This document shows positions 60,600-64,000 of a stretch of DNA of 64,000 nucleotides, piece by piece (within the stretch, counting starts at the first letter, position 1; each line of letters opens with the position of its first letter). This DNA comes from Pseudoxanthomonas sp. JBR18 (lineage in GTDB: Bacteria > Pseudomonadota > Gammaproteobacteria > Xanthomonadales > Xanthomonadaceae): positions 2,115,001-2,179,000 of the forward strand of contig NZ_CP116339.1 of NCBI RefSeq assembly GCF_028198165.1, given 5' to 3'. The notes under the pieces were generated by a model that saw only the letters and a list, made by a program, of their open reading frames with translations, had not been told where the DNA came from and did not search any database. The position numbers were made by a program, and so were the translations under genes.

Positions 60600-63296
60600 A
60601 TGAACTGGTTGAACGAGATGCTGCTCAGCGATCCGGACCCGGCAGAAACCCAGGAATGGATGGAATCGCTCAAGGCGGTCATCGATGCCGAAGGGCCGCT
60701 GCGGGCGCATCAGCTGCTGGAGGACATGGTCGAGCTGACCCGCCGCTCCGGCGCCTACCTGCCGTTCTCGCCCACCACCGAGTACGTCAACACCATCGCC
60801 CCGGCCCTGGAGGCCAAGAGCCCCGGCGACAGCGCGATGGAGTGGAAGATCCGCTCCATCATCCGCTGGAACGCCATGGCCACCGTCGTGCGCGCCAACC
60901 GCAAGCCGGGCGACCTGGGCGGGCACATCGCCTCCTTCGCCTCGGCCGCCACGCTCTACGACGTGGGCTTCAACCACTTCTGGCGCGCGCCCTCGGACAA
61001 CCACCCGGGCGACCTGCTCTACATCCAGGGCCACAGCGCCCCGGGCATCTACGCCCGCGCCTTCCTCGAGGGCCGCATCAGCGAGAAGCAGCTGGACCAC
61101 TTCCGCATGGAAGTCGACGGCCAGGGCATCTCCTCCTACCCGCACCCGTGGCTGATGCCGGACTTCTGGCAGACCCCCACCGTGTCGATGGGCCTGGGGC
61201 CGCTGAGCGCCATCTACCAGGCGCAATTCATGAAGTACCTGGAAAACCGCGGCCTGATCGAGAAGTCCGACCGCAAGGTGTGGTGCTTCATCGGCGACGG
61301 CGAGTCCGATGAGCCCGAGACCCTGGGCGCCATCGCCCTGGCCGGCCGCGAAGGGCTGGACAACCTGATCTTCGTGGTCAACTGCAACCTGCAGCGCCTG
61401 GACGGCCCGGTGCGCGGCAACGGCAAGATCATCCAGGAGCTGGAAGGCGTGTTCCGCGGCGGTGGCTGGAACGTCATCAAGCTACTGTGGGGTTCGTACT
61501 GGGATCCGCTCCTGGCCCGCGACACCGACGGCGTGCTGCGCAAGCTGATGATGGAAACCGTCGACGGCGAGTACCAGAACTGCAAGGCCTTCGGCGGCGC
61601 CTACACGCGTGCCAACTTCTTCGGCAAGTACCCGGAGACCGCCGCCATGGTCGCCAACCTGTCCGATGACGACATCTGGCGCCTCAACCGCGGCGGCCAC
61701 GACCCGCACAAGGTCTATGCGGCCTACGACGCGGCGGTGAAGACCCAGGGCATGCCCACCGTGATCCTGGCCAAGACGGTCAAGGGCTACGGCATGGGCT
61801 CGGCCGGCGAGTCGCTCAACCCGACCCACCAGACCAAGAAGCTCGACGACGACGCGGTGCGCACCTTCCGCGACCGCTTCAACATCCCGCTGAGCGACAA
61901 GCAGCTGGAAGAAGCCGAGCAGGTGCCCTTCTACCACCCCGGCCCGGACTCGCCTGAGGTGCAGTACCTCAAGTCGCGCCGCGAGGCCCTGGGCGGCTAC
62001 CTCCCCGCACGTCGCCGCAAGGCCGACAAGTCCTTCACCGTGCCCGGCCTGGACAAGTACGAGCGCCTGCTCAAGTCCAGCGGCGAGCGCAGCTACTCCA
62101 CCACCATGGCCTTCGTGCAGACGCTCAACATCGCCCTGCGCGACAAGGAGCTGGGCCCGCGCATCGTGCCCATCGTGGCCGACGAGGCCCGCACCTTCGG
62201 CATGGAGGGCATGTTCCGCCAGATCGGCATCTACGCCCCGTTCGGGCAGAAGTACAAGCCTGTCGATGCCGACCAGCTGATGTACTACCGCGAGGACCAG
62301 TCCGGCCAGGTGCTGCAGCAGGGCATCAGCGAGCCGGGCGCCATCTCCTCCTGGCTGGCCGCCGGCACCAGCTACTCGGTGTCCAACGTGCCGATGCTGC
62401 CGTTCTACATCTACTACTCGATGTTCGGCTTCCAGCGCGTGGGCGACATCGCCTGGCAGGCCGCCGACATGCGCACCCGCGGCTTCCTGCTGGGCGGCAC
62501 CGCCGGGCGCACCACGCTCAACGGTGAAGGCCTGCAGCACGAGGACGGCTTCAGCCAGGTCATCGCCGGCTCCATCCCCAACGTGCGCAGCTACGACCCG
62601 ACCTTCGGCTACGAGGTCACCGTCATCCTCCAGCACGGCATGAAGTCGATGATGGAAGAGCAGAAGGACGAGTACTACTACCTGACCCTGATGAACGAGA
62701 ACTACGCACACCCGGAGATGCCGGCCGGTGCGGAGGAGGGGATTCTCAAGGGCATGTACCTGCTCACCGACGCCGGCAAGCCCAAGAAGGGCGAGCTGCG
62801 CGTGCAGCTGCTGGGCTCAGGCACCATCCTGCGCGAGGCCATCGCCGCGGCCGAACTGCTGGACAAGGACTTCGGCGTCACCGCCGACATCTGGTCCTGC
62901 CCCAGCTTCAACGAGCTGCGCCGTGACGGCTTCGACGCCGAGCGCTGGAACCGCATGAACCCGGAAGCCAAGACCCCGCGCAAGGCCTACGTGACCGAGC
63001 AGCTGGAAGGCCGCCAGGGCCCGGTGATCGCCGCCACCGACTACGTGCGCGCCTTCAGCGACCAGATCCGCGCCTTCGTCCCCACCACCAACTACACCGT
63101 GCTGGGCACCGACGGCTTTGGCCGCAGCGACACCCGGGCCAACCTGCGCCGCTTCTTCGAGGTGGACCGCTACTACATTGCCCACGCCGCCATCGCCGCC
63201 CTGGCCAAGGATGGCAAGATGACCGGCAAGGACGTCGCCCGCGCGATCAAGCAGTACAAGATCGACGTGGACAAGGTGAACCCGGACGGGGCTTGA
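60600..63296 (+). CDS. aceE: Pyruvate dehydrogenase E1 component, homodimeric type
   Basis: An 898-residue thiamine-diphosphate enzyme that decarboxylates pyruvate for the PDH complex. ThDP/Mg motif GDGESDEPETLGAIALAGREGLDNLIFVVNCNLQ, GHIASFASAATLYDVGFNHFW near the N-terminus, and VPIVADEARTFGMEGMFRQIGIYAP in the second half. Length is standard. Two ATGs exist (60594 and 60600); GAGGAG at 60588-60593 is well spaced only for 60600. No aceF follows, in keeping with Xanthomonadaceae, where aceE is often separate. Confidence 0.97.
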   Translation: MNWLNEMLLSDPDPAETQEWMESLKAVIDAEGPLRAHQLLEDMVELTRRSGAYLPFSPTTEYVNTIAPALEAKSPGDSAMEWKIRSIIRWNAMATVVRANRKPGDLGGHIASFASAATLYDVGFNHFWRAPSDNHPGDLLYIQGHSAPGIYARAFLEGRISEKQLDHFRMEVDGQGISSYPHPWLMPDFWQTPTVSMGLGPLSAIYQAQFMKYLENRGLIEKSDRKVWCFIGDGESDEPETLGAIALAGREGLDNLIFVVNCNLQRLDGPVRGNGKIIQELEGVFRGGGWNVIKLLWGSYWDPLLARDTDGVLRKLMMETVDGEYQNCKAFGGAYTRANFFGKYPETAAMVANLSDDDIWRLNRGGHDPHKVYAAYDAAVKTQGMPTVILAKTVKGYGMGSAGESLNPTHQTKKLDDDAVRTFRDRFNIPLSDKQLEEAEQVPFYHPGPDSPEVQYLKSRREALGGYLPARRRKADKSFTVPGLDKYERLLKSSGERSYSTTMAFVQTLNIALRDKELGPRIVPIVADEARTFGMEGMFRQIGIYAPFGQKYKPVDADQLMYYREDQSGQVLQQGISEPGAISSWLAAGTSYSVSNVPMLPFYIYYSMFGFQRVGDIAWQAADMRTRGFLLGGTAGRTTLNGEGLQHEDGFSQVIAGSIPNVRSYDPTFGYEVTVILQHGMKSMMEEQKDEYYYLTLMNENYAHPEMPAGAEEGILKGMYLLTDAGKPKKGELRVQLLGSGTILREAIAAAELLDKDFGVTADIWSCPSFNELRRDGFDAERWNRMNPEAKTPRKAYVTEQLEGRQGPVIAATDYVRAFSDQIRAFVPTTNYTVLGTDGFGRSDTRANLRRFFEVDRYYIAHAAIAALAKDGKMTGKDVARAIKQYKIDVDKVNPDGA

Positions 63297-63317
63297 TGGC
63301 CTTAATTGCGAGAGAGT

Positions 63318-63349
63318 GGACGCCGCCTGAGTGCGCGGGCGGCTAGTCC
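63318..63349 (+). terminator. Hairpin terminator after aceE
   Basis: GGAC-GCCGCC pairs with GGCGGC-(TA)-GTCC around TGAGTGCGCG, followed by CTTTAA. It also marks the change from GC-rich core to the AT-richer tail of the window. Confidence 0.55.
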
Positions 63350-63410
63350 CTTTAAGAGTTGATTGGACAACTACTATTGGATGTGATTTAAGTCATTTCG
63401 GAGCAGTGTA

Positions 63411-63644
63411 TTGACAAGGAATCCGATTCCAAAACCATCTTTCCTTGACGGGTGCTCTCGTGTGTCGCGGAAAGGCGTGGCTCGATGGGAGTCAACCGCT
63501 CGTGATCGTTACTTCGAGTGGGATGGATACCACGGTGAGATAGAGGTCTATGATCGGCGTGGAAATCATCTTGGCGTGATTGATGCGATCAATGGACAGA
63601 TCATCAAGGGCGCTGTCAAAGGGAGGAAAATCGATGTCTCCTAA
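63411..63644 (+). CDS. Stand-alone colicin E3-type ribonuclease domain
   Basis: A 77-residue protein from a TTG at 63411 with CGGAG 7 bases upstream. From residue 34 it matches the 16S rRNA-cleaving domain of colicin E3: YFEWDGYHGEIEVYDRRGNHLG and KGAVKGRKIDV. The catalytic set D38, H41, E45 and R72 corresponds to E3 D510, H513, E517 and R545. There is no translocation, receptor-binding or signal region, so it is only the nuclease tip. It overlaps the next gene by 11 bases. It could be a toxin-antitoxin-like pair or a displaced polymorphic-toxin cassette. Base composition is clearly lower in GC than aceE. Confidence 0.75.
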   Translation: MTRNPIPKPSFLDGCSRVSRKGVARWESTARDRYFEWDGYHGEIEVYDRRGNHLGVIDAINGQIIKGAVKGRKIDVS

Positions 63645-63960
63645 TATGAATTTCATAGATAAGTGCATTCGCGGGCTGTCCTTGCCCGCTGATATTGATG
63701 ATGCTGTGCAAACTTGGCACGATGATCCTGAAATAAGGGTAGATCTTTCAGATTATCTTGGCTTCGATAAAGAGGAATATTCCGCGTGGCTGGCTGACGG
63801 CTCGATTATTCAGTCTGTGATTGCCGCGCGAGTGTCCGGCCTATCGCTGTTCGAATACTTGCAGAGTGCTATGGAGCTTCCGATGGCGGCCAGAGGGCAG
63901 GGGCTTTCTGCGGATAGTGCGGTTATTAAATGGCTGCGCAAAACTGGAAGGCTTGGGTGA
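63634..63960 (+). CDS. Putative antitoxin/immunity protein of the E3-type ribonuclease
   Basis: A 108-residue acidic cytosolic protein starting at ATG 63634, with GGAGG 7 bases before it inside the toxin gene, so the two are translationally coupled. FIDKCIRGLSLPADIDDAVQTWHDDPEIRVDLSDYLGFDKEEYSAWLADGSIIQSVIAARVSG resembles a widespread family of short helical proteins with IDD...WH...LGxxxEEY. It has no likeness to Im3/cloacin immunity proteins. The immunity function is inferred from position, size and acidity. AT-richer than the core genome. Confidence 0.65.
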   Translation: MSPNMNFIDKCIRGLSLPADIDDAVQTWHDDPEIRVDLSDYLGFDKEEYSAWLADGSIIQSVIAARVSGLSLFEYLQSAMELPMAARGQGLSADSAVIKWLRKTGRLG

Positions 63961-64000
63961 TAGGTATAGATCTTTGTGAATCGGCAAGGAATTTCGCTCG

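Overview
The window is GC-rich chromosomal DNA of a gammaproteobacterium, most likely of the family Xanthomonadaceae (Pseudoxanthomonas, Stenotrophomonas, Lysobacter or a close relative). Grounds are the ctaB tail, the rpsU/yqeY/dnaG and tsaD neighbourhood, the many TonB receptors and porins, and REP-type palindromes typical of the group. The genus cannot be fixed from sequence alone. No rRNA, tRNA, CRISPR array, prophage or insertion sequence was found.

Layout. 0-13 kb: end of ctaB, a LacI-type regulator, an SBF transporter, then the macromolecular-synthesis genes dnaG, yqeY and rpsU with tsaD divergent. An iron-uptake remnant (PepSY reductase, DUF3649, DUF3325 and a collapsed receptor gene behind a Fur-box-like site) lies between dnaG and yqeY. 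Then ung, arfB and an acyltransferase. 13-25 kb: dcp, and a citrate-type uptake module (porin, CitMHS transporter, phaB-like reductase). It stands next to a TctD/TctE two-component system that is co-transcribed with a lone solute-binding protein, and the module and the regulator operon carry near-identical direct-repeat sites. opgB follows. 25-36 kb: a C4-dicarboxylate module of LuxR response regulator, hybrid kinase with a DctB-like sensor, dctA, an esterase, a porin and maeB.

36-45 kb: an SDR/HxlR divergent pair with a palindromic operator, a membrane-anchored MutS-like ATPase, and a YtrA-type GntR/ABC operon divergent from a serine hydrolase with two copies of the same operator between them. 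45-57 kb: a glycan/glycoprotein utilisation locus with a TonB receptor, a LacI repressor, GH92 mannosidase and secretory metalloprotease translationally chained on the minus strand, and a GH127-like enzyme plus SGNH hydrolase on the plus strand. 57-58.3 kb: a frameshifted small secreted protein and about 730 bases of hairpin-rich non-coding DNA.

58.3-64 kb: a YqjI/YqjH-type metal-responsive operon with an extra degenerate Fur-like gene, aceE with palindromes upstream, and a visibly AT-richer tail. The tail encodes a stand-alone colicin E3-type ribonuclease domain overlapping a small acidic partner that does not resemble classical E3 immunity proteins. This last pair is the most unusual item in the window.
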